Below are positions 6,452 to 14,998 of a DNA stretch of 21,760 bases, in pieces (within the stretch, counting starts at the first letter, position 1; every line of letters starts with the position of its first letter). The stretch covers positions 1 to 21,760 of the forward strand of contig SDNN01000026.1 in NCBI GenBank assembly GCA_004524425.1, written 5' to 3'. A program made the position numbers and the translations under genes. This DNA comes from Promethearchaeota archaeon (lineage in GTDB: Archaea; Asgardarchaeota; Lokiarchaeia; Sigynarchaeales; SOKP01). The notes under the pieces are model-generated. The model worked only from the letters and a program-made list of their open reading frames with translations, ran no database searches and was not told the DNA's origin.

Positions 6452-7366
6452 ATGGATGTTAAATTAATGTCTGAATTCATTATTCCTATTTCAAATCAAC
6501 ATGATAATATTTATTTCATAGAAGGAGAGAGAAAAGGAAGATATCCATATTCTAATTCCTTATTAATTGAAGATTATCTCATCGATACAGGAATATCAAG
6601 TAGATATCTTAGAAGATTAAAGAGGCAATTCAAGATTAATAAAGTACTTTTAAGTCATTGGCACGAAGATCATGTTTCGGGCAATAGGTTATTGAAAGAT
6701 GTTGAATTTTCATGTCATTCAAAAGACAAACATATTATAGAAGATATTGAGAAAATGAGTACTTATTACGGTCTTGATAATACCATAGCGAATGACATGT
6801 TAGATCCCATTATTGAGGGTTTTAGAATGGAAAATACTAAAATTAGTAGTCCATTTGAAGGTGGAGATACAATAAGAACTCCTAATTATGAAATAACTGT
6901 AATTCATACTCCAGGTCATACAGCTGGACATTGCTCCTTTTATATAAAAAATTTGAAATTGGCATTTTTAGCGGATATTGATCTTGCTAAATTTATTTAT
7001 TATGGTTGTTTAGATTCAGATTTAATAAAATATGAGATGTCCATTGATAAATTAGCTAATTTAGATATTGAGATTGCTATTTCAGGTCATAAAGGTATTT
7101 TTAGAGGTTCAGAACTGATAAAAAAAGAATTAGGCGAATATAAATCAATATTGAAAAAAAATGATGAGAGAGTGCTTTCTCATCTGCCCGAAAATGAAAT
7201 ATTTAATCCGAATGATCTGATTAGGAAAAATATCATTTATAAGAAGTATAGTGAATGGAAAGACTTTGAAATTATTGGCGAGAGACTCATGATTGAAAAG
7301 CACTTTGAGAAATTTCTCAAGAATGGATTGATAGAAAAACAAGATAACGGATATATATTGAAGTAA
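6452..7366 (+). CDS. Metallo-beta-lactamase-fold hydrolase (GloB/LACTB2-like)
   Basis: This 304-residue protein carries the metal site of the family: HWHEDH (His69, His71, Asp73, His74), His156 in TPGHTAGH, Asp175 in FLADIDL and His213 in SGHKG. All ligands for two metals are present. Residues about 225-304 look like a C-terminal winged-helix-type domain, ending ...FLKNGLIEKQDNGYILK. This is the layout of LACTB2 and related hydrolases, which include glyoxalase II-like thioesterases and endoribonucleases. The substrate cannot be chosen from sequence. Two in-frame ATGs exist, 6452 and 6467; the first gives a leader of about 15 bases after an AAATTTAAG box near 6407. There is no signal peptide, so it is cytosolic. 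It converges on the permease gene with a 27-base gap. Confidence 0.88.
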   Translation: MDVKLMSEFIIPISNQHDNIYFIEGERKGRYPYSNSLLIEDYLIDTGISSRYLRRLKRQFKINKVLLSHWHEDHVSGNRLLKDVEFSCHSKDKHIIEDIEKMSTYYGLDNTIANDMLDPIIEGFRMENTKISSPFEGGDTIRTPNYEITVIHTPGHTAGHCSFYIKNLKLAFLADIDLAKFIYYGCLDSDLIKYEMSIDKLANLDIEIAISGHKGIFRGSELIKKELGEYKSILKKNDERVLSHLPENEIFNPNDLIRKNIIYKKYSEWKDFEIIGERLMIEKHFEKFLKNGLIEKQDNGYILK

Positions 7367-7384
7367 AATAAAAAAGAAAAAAGG
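7367..7384 (-). terminator. T-rich terminator of the permease gene
   Basis: Read on the minus strand, the bases just after the permease stop form T runs (CCTTTTTTCTTTTTTATTTT). This is the usual form of an archaeal terminator, with no hairpin. Confidence 0.45.
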
Positions 7385-7393
7385 AATTTAAAT

Positions 7394-8869
7394 TTAATCT
7401 GATTTTTTATGTGCTAATCTCTCTACCTTGCTAGGTACTTCTTCGTCAAAAGTTATTTGTTTGGGCCAGGATTTGACGATTTCATTCATGTCAATCCCCC
7501 TATTTTTAAGAGTTCTTTTCCTTATAAGGTATAAAATTACTCCTATTCCTAAATAGGGAAATACTATTAGTGATATAATTAATCCTGCATCTGGATCAGC
7601 GAATAAAAATAGTACGAATATGATTGATGATACGGCACCTAGTATAGCCATGATTTTTAGAGTCTTGATGTTTGGTTTAAATCCAGAGTTTTCGTGTAAT
7701 GCTGGATATTTCTTTGGAATACGCATTGCTGCGATGCACAATGGAACTTGAAGCAAAAGGACGGTAACCGCAGTAACTGCGCTCAATAAGACTGAGGTTG
7801 TAGCAATTCCATATTCAGGACCTAAAAGTGGTATGAATGTAAAGAGGAATATAAGACTCACAATTAGAAGCAAAGTCAAACCAGGAACGGGAGTCTTGAA
7901 TTTTGAATGAAGTTTTGCAAACTTTCTTGGAAAGAATTCATCTCTTCCAGCCATGAGAAAATCTCTAGAGTATGCTAAAAAAATTGGATGTATTGTAGAA
8001 GCTATAGCTACAGCGATAAGTATAGTAATGAAAATCAAGAGTGCAGGGGGCAAAATACCACTTAAGAGTATAATTTCCGTCACAGTTCCTACTTCGTCTC
8101 TCCAGGGATGGATTCCAGCAACCATCAATGCCTGGATCGCATAAAGGATGGTAAGTAGGATTATACTTACCAAAATTGCCCGAGGAATGTTTTTTTTAGG
8201 ATTTTTAACTTCTCCAGCTACATCTATTATCATTGTAAATCCGGTATATGAATAAAAAAAGATTAGAGTTGCAAATAATATAGGTGTAATTCCTAAAGGA
8301 AAAAGGGGTACAAAGTTTCCCGTATTGAAATGAGGTGCCGCTGCCACGATAAAAATGATCATCACTAAAATGTCTCCTACCAATACAATTATTATTTCAA
8401 CTAATCCTGAAATCTCAACGTGTAAAATATTAAGCAAGTAGAATCCAACTAAAATGAGTGTACTAAGAACTAATACAAATAATAACCGGCTTCCTTCTGG
8501 AATTAGAAATAGTTCAGCAATGAATACACTAAATAATGCTGCCATGCTTGCAAGGGCCGCACATACACCTAATATAATCATCCAAACTGATATAAATCCA
8601 AGAAACTTACCTGTTAACCTACTACTTACCATGTATGAACCGCCTCCGACAGGAAGGGCTGAACCTATATATGCACAACAGTAAGCTACAAATATGGCTG
8701 GAACCACTGCTAAGATATAAGCTAAAAATATTGCTGGTCCCGTCCTTGAAAGATAAGCTGCTGGAGACACCCAAATCGAAGAACCAATCACTAGGCCAAC
8801 GATGATAAAAATAGCCATCGGTAAGGTAAGACCACGTTTTAATTCTGTATCTTCTGCCATTTTTTTCAC
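7394..8869 (-). CDS. APC-superfamily amino-acid permease
   Basis: This 491-residue integral membrane protein has about 12 hydrophobic helices. The first begins GLTLPMAIFIIVGLVIGSSI, the family signature in which the unwound GxGS-like turn of TM1 binds the amino-acid backbone. TM2/TM3 contain ALPVGGGSYMVSSRL. TM6 carries FYSYTGFTMIIDVAGEVKNP, the FxxxGFE-like segment seen in amino acid-polyamine-organocation transporters, with Asp and Glu nearby. The short cytosolic tail is charged. The annotated start is GTG at 8869, followed three codons later by an ATG at 8860 that may be the real start. The transporter probably imports amino acids by cation symport or exchange; the substrate is not deducible. 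It is divergent from the acyl-CoA ligase gene, and amino-acid catabolic genes follow nearby. Confidence 0.93.
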   Translation of the reverse strand: MKKMAEDTELKRGLTLPMAIFIIVGLVIGSSIWVSPAAYLSRTGPAIFLAYILAVVPAIFVAYCCAYIGSALPVGGGSYMVSSRLTGKFLGFISVWMIILGVCAALASMAALFSVFIAELFLIPEGSRLLFVLVLSTLILVGFYLLNILHVEISGLVEIIIVLVGDILVMIIFIVAAAPHFNTGNFVPLFPLGITPILFATLIFFYSYTGFTMIIDVAGEVKNPKKNIPRAILVSIILLTILYAIQALMVAGIHPWRDEVGTVTEIILLSGILPPALLIFITILIAVAIASTIHPIFLAYSRDFLMAGRDEFFPRKFAKLHSKFKTPVPGLTLLLIVSLIFLFTFIPLLGPEYGIATTSVLLSAVTAVTVLLLQVPLCIAAMRIPKKYPALHENSGFKPNIKTLKIMAILGAVSSIIFVLFLFADPDAGLIISLIVFPYLGIGVILYLIRKRTLKNRGIDMNEIVKSWPKQITFDEEVPSKVERLAHKKSD

Positions 8870-8907
8870 TATTCTTTAAATTCTATAATAGTTTAATGGA
8901 ACTTTTT

Positions 8908-8933
8908 TTTAAAATAAAATATCCTATTTTAAA
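8908..8933. promoter_or_regulatory. A/T inverted repeat in the permease/ligase spacer
   Basis: TTTAAAATA (8908-8916) and TATTTTAAA (8925-8933) form a nine-base inverted repeat around AAATATCC, about 40-65 bases upstream of the permease start. It could be an operator or part of the core promoter. The arms are A/T only, so chance is a real possibility. The remainder of the 267-base spacer (8870-9136) shows TATA-like boxes but nothing else. Confidence 0.25.
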
Positions 8934-9136
8934 GATTTAACAATTAAATATTTAAAAATTCAACTTTGCTCTTTAAGATCATTATTTATTCCATGAGATG
9001 TGAAGGATATAATTCTTGGAAAGATTTTATTAAATTATAAAATCATGTATAATATGACTAAAAATATCACTTAAATGAACTTCTTCATTCTACTAATATG
9101 ATAGATTAAAAGATTAAAAATGAGTGAGATCTTATC

Positions 9137-10768
9137 GTGAATATACCCGAATTAAAACTTTTATGGAAATATGTTGAATATTGGGCAGAGCAAGAACCTG
9201 ATTTTCCGGTTATTCGGTACAAGAAAAAAATGATTACAGCGAAGGAATTGAATGAAAAAACTGATAAACTTGCCATGGCATTCTTAGATTTGGGGCTCCA
9301 AAAAGGAGATCCAATAGTGACAATTCTTCCCACTATCCCCGAATTCGTCATAAGTTTTATCGCTGCTAGTAAAATGGGTGCGCTCACCATTCCATTTGAT
9401 AAGGAATATAAAATGGCAGATTTCAAATCGCTAATTCCTCATTCCAATCCAAAAATAATCATAAGTATAAATAAATGGCAGAAAAACAAGATTGCAGATA
9501 ATCTGCAAGAATTGAGTAGTGAATTCAAGGATATTCAATATCTAATGGTTGGGAAGCATGAGCTTGGTTCTCAATTTGAAGAGGTTTTAGAAAAAGATTA
9601 CGATCTTGCAGATGAACTAAAAAGAGCAAAATTAAATCAAACTGAAGAAGATTGTACGCTCATCATTTGGACAGGTGGAACGACTGGAGCTCCAAAAGCA
9701 GTTGAGATTTCTCACCTGAATTTTGTTCAGATGTGTCTAATTGAATACAATTTTGTTTTTGGCAATTTAAAAAAATATGGTTATAAGATGGGGAATAATC
9801 GAATTAAACATTTAGTTAATTTACCCGTGAGCCATGTGGGGGGAACTATAGAAATTCTAGGTACTGGAATCATTGGTGGTCTTGAAATGATTTTACAAGC
9901 TTCATGGTCTCCTTGGGATGCTTTAAAAGCAATGAAAGAGCATGGATTACCTTTTATGGGAGGCGTGCCAACGATGTTCAAGATTTTTTTATCATTGCCA
10001 GATCTCGATACTTATACTCCTAAAGAATTTCTAAAATTAGTGGTTCTTTCTGGTGAGAAAGTATCTTATGAACTGATCAAAGGCATAAATAAAAGAATTT
10101 GCGAAAACATCGCAATTGGATATGGAAGTACTGAGGCTGGAGCAGAAGTAACGTTTACGGAAGTCATAAACACGGAAGATGGTTTTAAAAAAATTGCTGA
10201 AGGGTATGTTGGAAAAGCACTACCCGGAATGAAAATCAAAATCGTTGATGAGAATCATCAAGAATTATCTCAAGGAGAAATTGGAGAAATAATAACTACT
10301 GGGCCTTTAACGAGCAAGTCATATTATAAAATGCCTGAGGAGAATAAAAAAGGATTCACGGAGGATGGTTGGTGTAAAACTGGAGATTTGGGATACCTTA
10401 ATGAAAATGATGAACTATTCATAACTGGTAGGATAAAAGAGATCATTAGAGTTGGAGCTTATACCGTATTACCAGCGGAGATTGAAGAGCTCGTGCTTAG
10501 CCATCCTAAAGTGGCCATTGCAGCAGCTATAGGCGCTCCAGATGACATAAAAGGTGAGGTGGTATGGCTCGTCATAGGGCCAGAATTAGGTGTAAAATTT
10601 AATGAAGAAGATAAAAACGAGCTTCTTCGGAAATGTGAAGAAAATTTGGCGAAATTTAAGGTTCCCCAGAAGATAATTATTTATCCTTTAGATCCCAATG
10701 ATCTCCCCATAACGAGGATAGGAAAAGTAGATAAAGTAAGACTGAAAAAAGAATTATTACCAAAATAA
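9137..10768 (+). CDS. AMP-forming acyl-CoA synthetase/ligase
   Basis: This 543-residue enzyme belongs to the ANL adenylating family, which activates a carboxylic acid with ATP and transfers it to CoA. The phosphate-binding loop is WTGGTTGAPKAVE (178-190). The adenine/substrate motif is YGSTEAG (329-335). The hinge and core signature is KTGDLGYLNENDELFITGR (414-432). The catalytic lysine is Lys530 in TRIGKVDK. The first loop residues WTGG replace the more common YTSG, so this is a divergent member. The GTG at 9137 is the only start consistent with the frame, since an in-frame stop lies 12 bases upstream at 9125-9127. The acid substrate is not obvious. With two enoyl-CoA hydratases close by, a fatty, branched-chain or aromatic acid from amino-acid breakdown is plausible. 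Confidence 0.93.
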   Translation: MNIPELKLLWKYVEYWAEQEPDFPVIRYKKKMITAKELNEKTDKLAMAFLDLGLQKGDPIVTILPTIPEFVISFIAASKMGALTIPFDKEYKMADFKSLIPHSNPKIIISINKWQKNKIADNLQELSSEFKDIQYLMVGKHELGSQFEEVLEKDYDLADELKRAKLNQTEEDCTLIIWTGGTTGAPKAVEISHLNFVQMCLIEYNFVFGNLKKYGYKMGNNRIKHLVNLPVSHVGGTIEILGTGIIGGLEMILQASWSPWDALKAMKEHGLPFMGGVPTMFKIFLSLPDLDTYTPKEFLKLVVLSGEKVSYELIKGINKRICENIAIGYGSTEAGAEVTFTEVINTEDGFKKIAEGYVGKALPGMKIKIVDENHQELSQGEIGEIITTGPLTSKSYYKMPEENKKGFTEDGWCKTGDLGYLNENDELFITGRIKEIIRVGAYTVLPAEIEELVLSHPKVAIAAAIGAPDDIKGEVVWLVIGPELGVKFNEEDKNELLRKCEENLAKFKVPQKIIIYPLDPNDLPITRIGKVDKVRLKKELLPK

Positions 10769-10828
10769 GGAACACTCTTTTCTTTATTTCTAATATTTTT
10801 ATAAGGTTTCTAGCTGATTCAGTATTAT

Positions 10829-11806
10829 TTAGTTTAATTTTTCTTTTATAGTTTCGAAAAACTGTGTCAAGTCAATATTCCCACCGCTTATGATTACGCC
10901 AATTTTTGCTCCCTTGGTAATCGGACGGATCTTGTCGCTATACATTAATCCCGCTAACGAAACTGCTCCAGAGGGTTCAACTACTAATTTCATTCGTTCC
11001 CAATAGAATTGCATTGCGTCAACTATTTGCTCTTCAGAAACAGTAATGATTTGATCAACATTTTTAAGGATTACTTTAAAGGTATTTTTTCCTAAGGATG
11101 TTCGAAGTCCGTCAGCAATAGTATTAGGATTGATTGAAGGATATAATTTCTTGTCGTAGAAGGATCTGAACGCATCGTCGGCATTTTTTGGTTCTACTGC
11201 TATGACCTTGATAGTAGGATATAAACCCTTCGCGGCAATAGAGCTACCACTCAATAACCCACCACCACCCACCGGTACAAATAACAAATCTAATGGCCCA
11301 ACCTCTTCGATTAATTCATAGGCAGCGGTCCCTGCCCCTAAAAACACGTTTTTATTATCATGAGGATGGACTAAAGTATATCCTTTTTCCCTTACTAATT
11401 CGTCTGCTACTTTTTCACGATCAGTTGGATCATTTCCACTTATAACTATCTCGGCTCCATAACCACCAGTTGCCTCTTTTTTGACTTGGGGCGCATTTTT
11501 TGGCATTACTATTACGGCTTTTATTCCTAGTAATTTAGCTGCTAATGCCACGGCTTGAGCATGATTTCCTGAAGAATGAGCAACCACTCCTCTTTCTTTC
11601 TCTTCGTCCGAAAGACAACTTAGTGCGTTCCAGGCACCTCTGAACTTGAATGACCCGGTTTTTTGAAAATTCTCACATTTTATAAAAACTTGAGCTTCGT
11701 TATCTATTAAAGAATTCAAGGTTCTACTTGTCATTACCGGCGTTTTATTTGCCCCCAATTTAACTTTTTGAGCAACAATCTTCAATTCATCAAAAATGGT
11801 AATCAA
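10829..11806 (-). CDS. PLP-dependent threonine/serine dehydratase or serine racemase
   Basis: This 325-residue fold-type II PLP enzyme matches threonine dehydratase (catabolic, without ACT domain) and serine racemase. The PLP lysine is Lys54 in KTGSFKFRGA. HSSGNHAQ (77-84) binds the substrate carboxylate, with Ser79 at the position of the racemase second base. The phosphate loop is GGGGLLSG (180-187), and SGGN (308-311) contacts the pyridine ring. The absence of a C-terminal ACT domain argues against the isoleucine-feedback biosynthetic enzyme and fits catabolic deamination to 2-oxobutyrate or pyruvate. Racemase and dehydratase cannot be separated by eye. The start is TTG at 11806; no ATG is available near it. 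It converges on the ligase gene and is divergent from the first enoyl-CoA hydratase gene. Confidence 0.92.
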   Translation of the reverse strand: MITIFDELKIVAQKVKLGANKTPVMTSRTLNSLIDNEAQVFIKCENFQKTGSFKFRGAWNALSCLSDEEKERGVVAHSSGNHAQAVALAAKLLGIKAVIVMPKNAPQVKKEATGGYGAEIVISGNDPTDREKVADELVREKGYTLVHPHDNKNVFLGAGTAAYELIEEVGPLDLLFVPVGGGGLLSGSSIAAKGLYPTIKVIAVEPKNADDAFRSFYDKKLYPSINPNTIADGLRTSLGKNTFKVILKNVDQIITVSEEQIVDAMQFYWERMKLVVEPSGAVSLAGLMYSDKIRPITKGAKIGVIISGGNIDLTQFFETIKEKLN

Positions 11807-11989
11807 CTTTTTCTATCATTAATTATTGAATGCTTCTCTTAAAAGTGTGAGAAAACATCATCAATTAATTATTATATAAAATTCGAGATAGGTTAAGAAT
11901 GTAATTTAAGGTTCTTAGACACTTTATATTATTAAGAAAAAAATTCATTTTAATAAATAATGTTTAAAATTTCATAAAAGGTGAAGAAT

Positions 11990-12754
11990 ATGGAGGATGT
12001 AGTGTTATATCAAAAAGAAGGTGATGTTGGGAAGATTATCATAAATAAGCCAGAGACTCATAATTCATTAGATTTACACACCATGGGTAAATTAATCCAA
12101 GCATTTGAGGAAAGTACGAAAAATGGAGATTTGTGTGTAATCTTCACTGCTGAAGGTTCAAATTTTACAGTTGGAGATGATCTTAAATACACACATGATT
12201 TACTTAACCATGTTGAGAAACTTCCAGAGGCATTTAAATTTGTGAATACTTTTCAAGATTTAACTCGTTCCATGTTAAACCATCCAGGAATAATTATTGC
12301 GGGGTTACACGGATGGGTGATTGGAGGAGGATTTGAAATGACCCTTTGTTGCGATTTGAGGATAGCTGCATCAAATACAAGAATCATGATGCCCGAATTG
12401 GGTGTTGGGTTGTTTTTTTCTAACGGATCAACCAAATTGCTGCCTAAGTTAATTGGTCAGAGTCGAGCAAAAGAATTAATGCTACTTGGAAAAGAGATTA
12501 GTGCGGAAATGGCTCTCAACTACGGACTCATTAATGAAATTTGTAAGCCCGAGGGTTTGAATCGGATTCTTAAACGTACGGCAAACTCAATTCTACAAAA
12601 ATCACCGATATCACTGCGATTTTTCAAAAAGTTACTTAACGAAAATGACGAGAAAGACATTGAAGGAGTTTTAGACAGTGAAGTAATAGCTATTATAGCT
12701 GCTGGTCAATCTGAAGAAGGTAAAAAAAGAATAGAGAAATTCATTAAAAAATGA
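11990..12754 (+). CDS. Enoyl-CoA hydratase/isomerase family protein, paralogue 1
   Basis: This crotonase-fold protein hydrates 2-enoyl-CoA or carries out a related reaction. Oxyanion-hole segments are TVGDDLK (60-66) and HGWVIGGGFE (107-116). Both glutamates that act in classical hydratases appear kept: Glu136 in PELGVG and Glu162 in RAKELM. I chose the ATG at 11990 over an upstream GTG at 11981. It has GGTGA five bases before it, gives exactly 254 residues like the neighbouring paralogue, and the two then align from the first residue. The two proteins are about 62% identical over 254 ungapped positions by hand count. The W and V before GGG are unusual where small residues are common. A TATA-like TTTAATAAATAAT lies near 11949-11961. 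Confidence 0.92.
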   Translation: MEDVVLYQKEGDVGKIIINKPETHNSLDLHTMGKLIQAFEESTKNGDLCVIFTAEGSNFTVGDDLKYTHDLLNHVEKLPEAFKFVNTFQDLTRSMLNHPGIIIAGLHGWVIGGGFEMTLCCDLRIAASNTRIMMPELGVGLFFSNGSTKLLPKLIGQSRAKELMLLGKEISAEMALNYGLINEICKPEGLNRILKRTANSILQKSPISLRFFKKLLNENDEKDIEGVLDSEVIAIIAAGQSEEGKKRIEKFIKK

Positions 12755-12860
12755 AAGCAATTACGCATTTGCATTACATTACGATAAAGTTTATATTCAG
12801 AAATGAATTGAACAAATAGTATTAAAATTTAATTGTAAATAGCAAGGAGAAATAAATCTC

Positions 12861-13625
12861 ATGGAAGAAATGGTATTATATGAAAAAAAAGGAGATATTG
12901 GAAAAATTACGCTCAATAAACCCGAGCAAAGAAATACCTTAAATTTAGCCGTTCTTCAAAAATTAATTGAACTTTTTAAACAAAGTGCGGACAATGGTGA
13001 CGTGTGCGTGATATATGCCGCAAATGGGAAACATTTTACAGTGGGTGCAGATCTTAAGTATGGGTATGATCTATTGACAAATCCGGGAAAATTACCAGAA
13101 GCGATTGAATTCTTAGAATCTTGGCAGATTTTAACAAGGACGATGTATGCTCATCCGGGAGTGATTATTGTTGGGTATCATGGCTGGGTCATAGGAGGAG
13201 GTTTTGAGCATACGCTCATGTGTGATTTAAGAATTGCCGCTTCAGATACCAGAATCATGCTTCCTGAATTGGGTGTAGGACTTTTCTTTTCTAATGCATC
13301 TACGAAAATTTTACCCAGAATCATTGGGGAAGGTCGCGCAAAAGAGCTCATGTTTTTGGGAAAAGAAATTTCAGCGGAAGAAGCTCTCAGCATTGGATTA
13401 GTAAATAAAGTCTGTAAACCTGAGTCGCTCTCTCGGATTCTTAAAAAAACAGCGAATAGCATAGTACAAAAAGATCATCTTGCTCTTCGTATTGCGAAAA
13501 AATTTATTAATGAAAATCAGGATATCGATGTTGAGGGTGTTTTAGGAAGGGAATCAGTTGCCATGATCACAACTGGGCAATCTGAGGGACTAAAAGAAAA
13601 ATTAAAGAAATTTGTTGAACACTAA
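12861..13625 (+). CDS. Enoyl-CoA hydratase/isomerase family protein, paralogue 2
   Basis: This is the tandem paralogue of the preceding gene, the same length (254 residues) and about 62% identical. TVGADLK (60-66) has the more usual alanine where paralogue 1 has aspartate. HGWVIGGGFE, Glu136 and Glu162 are conserved. The ribosome-binding site AAGGAG (12844-12849) lies 11 bases before the ATG. The 106-base spacer contains a TATA-like TTTATATT near 12789, so it may be transcribed separately. The differences at the active-site loop (D63 against A63) and around residues 67-90 suggest the pair handle different acyl chains, or form a heteromer; both are inference. It converges on the dehydrogenase gene. 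Confidence 0.92.
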   Translation: MEEMVLYEKKGDIGKITLNKPEQRNTLNLAVLQKLIELFKQSADNGDVCVIYAANGKHFTVGADLKYGYDLLTNPGKLPEAIEFLESWQILTRTMYAHPGVIIVGYHGWVIGGGFEHTLMCDLRIAASDTRIMLPELGVGLFFSNASTKILPRIIGEGRAKELMFLGKEISAEEALSIGLVNKVCKPESLSRILKKTANSIVQKDHLALRIAKKFINENQDIDVEGVLGRESVAMITTGQSEGLKEKLKKFVEH

Positions 13626-13628
13626 TAC

Positions 13629-13651
13629 TAAAAATAAAAAATAAAAATAAA
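13629..13651 (-). terminator. T-rich terminator of the dehydrogenase gene
   Basis: Just after the dehydrogenase stop, the minus strand reads as a series of T4-T6 tracts separated by single A. This is typical of an archaeal terminator. Confidence 0.45.
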
Positions 13652-13652
13652 A

Positions 13653-14846
13653 TTATTGATATCTTTTATTTAATTTCTCTGTTCTTTTTGCTTTTCTATT
13701 GAGGTATTTTTTAACGTAGCTGAGAGCATCTTTGATTGCAAAATCATATGCAGAAAGGTTGTTCTCAATAGCTCCTGTAATAATTTCCATCGCTTTTTCA
13801 TATATTCTCGATCTAACAAAATCGAATATTTCTTCAGGACTTTCTGCGATTTTATTTACACCTATGGCTAGTACTTCACCTGCATTTGCTACGAAATCAG
13901 GGAAATCGATTATTCCTTTTTCTTTGAGAGTTTTAGTAATTCCTTTTTCGTAAGGAATATTAGATGCTGGAACTATGGCTTTAACCTCTATCTTATCAAT
14001 GATATCAGAATTTATAACATCTGGTCTTGCTCCTGGCACTAGAAAATCAGTGGGATAATCAGAAGATAATTCAAACAATTTTTCTTTTTTAACTCTGATA
14101 AGATTCTTACTTTGATATTGATTTATTAAATCATCACCATACTGGTGTTTTAATTCAATTAAATCATCCAAGTTAAGACCATCCTCATCGAAAATGGCAC
14201 CCTTAATAGTTGAAACTCCAGTCAATTTATAGCCTAATTCTTTTAAGCTCATGGCGACTCCTATACCAACTTTACCAAATCCCTCTAATATAATTTTAGG
14301 TTTATAATCTTCTTCAAATACTCCCCGTTTTTTCAGATGATTGAATACCGCCTCAATACAATAGCATACACCATATCCCGTATAGAGAATTTCAACGGGA
14401 AATCCATTCATTTCCATGCCTAATGGTTTGGGAGCTAATCCCGGTTTTCCAATGATGTTAAAAATTCTTTCAATGTCCCTGTCGTACGTGCCCATATCTG
14501 GTCCACATACATAATGGTCTTCTAAGATGAAAGTTTTAATTGCTTCAGCAAAACTCGTGATTAATAAATCTTTTTTATCAGAAAGTGGATTTGCCATTAT
14601 TCCTGCTTTAGCACCACCCACTTTTAAGCGATAAGAAGCAAACTTGTAAGTCATGGCCCTTGCTAACCTAATCATTTCATCGACGGTTATATCTGGTGCC
14701 ATTCTAATTCCTCCAGCTGGCCATCCTATGGCAGTATTATCTATTACCAAGATGCCTGTCATACCCACATTCGGATCCTTCAATGTAATTATTTTTTCGG
14801 GACCTAATTCATCTAACAATGAATGATCTTTAATATTTAGACTCAT
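13653..14846 (-). CDS. Glu/Leu/Phe/Val dehydrogenase family
   Basis: This 397-residue NAD(P)-dependent amino-acid dehydrogenase would catalyse reversible oxidative deamination to a 2-oxo acid and ammonia. The N-terminal domain holds AGGIRMAP (44-51), Lys68 in MTYKFA, the catalytic Lys80 in KVGGAKAGI and the catalytic Asp117 in CGPDMGT. The dinucleotide fold follows, with EGFGKVG (188-194), then GARPDVIN and PASNIPYE near the substrate cleft. The loop TGYGV (156-160) replaces the TGRGV usual in glutamate dehydrogenase and resembles the aYGV form of leucine/phenylalanine dehydrogenases, so the substrate may be a hydrophobic amino acid. The length is slightly short for glutamate dehydrogenase. 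The basic C-terminal tail (RKAKRTEKLNKRYQ) is unusual. The start is ATG at 14846. Confidence 0.93.
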   Translation of the reverse strand: MSLNIKDHSLLDELGPEKIITLKDPNVGMTGILVIDNTAIGWPAGGIRMAPDITVDEMIRLARAMTYKFASYRLKVGGAKAGIMANPLSDKKDLLITSFAEAIKTFILEDHYVCGPDMGTYDRDIERIFNIIGKPGLAPKPLGMEMNGFPVEILYTGYGVCYCIEAVFNHLKKRGVFEEDYKPKIILEGFGKVGIGVAMSLKELGYKLTGVSTIKGAIFDEDGLNLDDLIELKHQYGDDLINQYQSKNLIRVKKEKLFELSSDYPTDFLVPGARPDVINSDIIDKIEVKAIVPASNIPYEKGITKTLKEKGIIDFPDFVANAGEVLAIGVNKIAESPEEIFDFVRSRIYEKAMEIITGAIENNLSAYDFAIKDALSYVKKYLNRKAKRTEKLNKRYQ

Positions 14847-14998
14847 TTTTTATTCACACTAAACATTTCTTTAGTTCTTGTTGATTAATAAAAAGGTGCA
14901 CCCTAAAAAATTATTATTATTACCAATTTTTTACACTTTATTCCATGATTTTATTTATCGTTCAACAAATTTTTTAATTAGACAAAATTTTACTACTC

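Noticed and set aside
13178..13462. 94-codon open frame on the minus strand inside the second hydratase gene
   Set aside because: It lies fully antisense to a well-supported gene, and a similar antisense frame in paralogue 1 (12253-12435) follows from the shared sense sequence.
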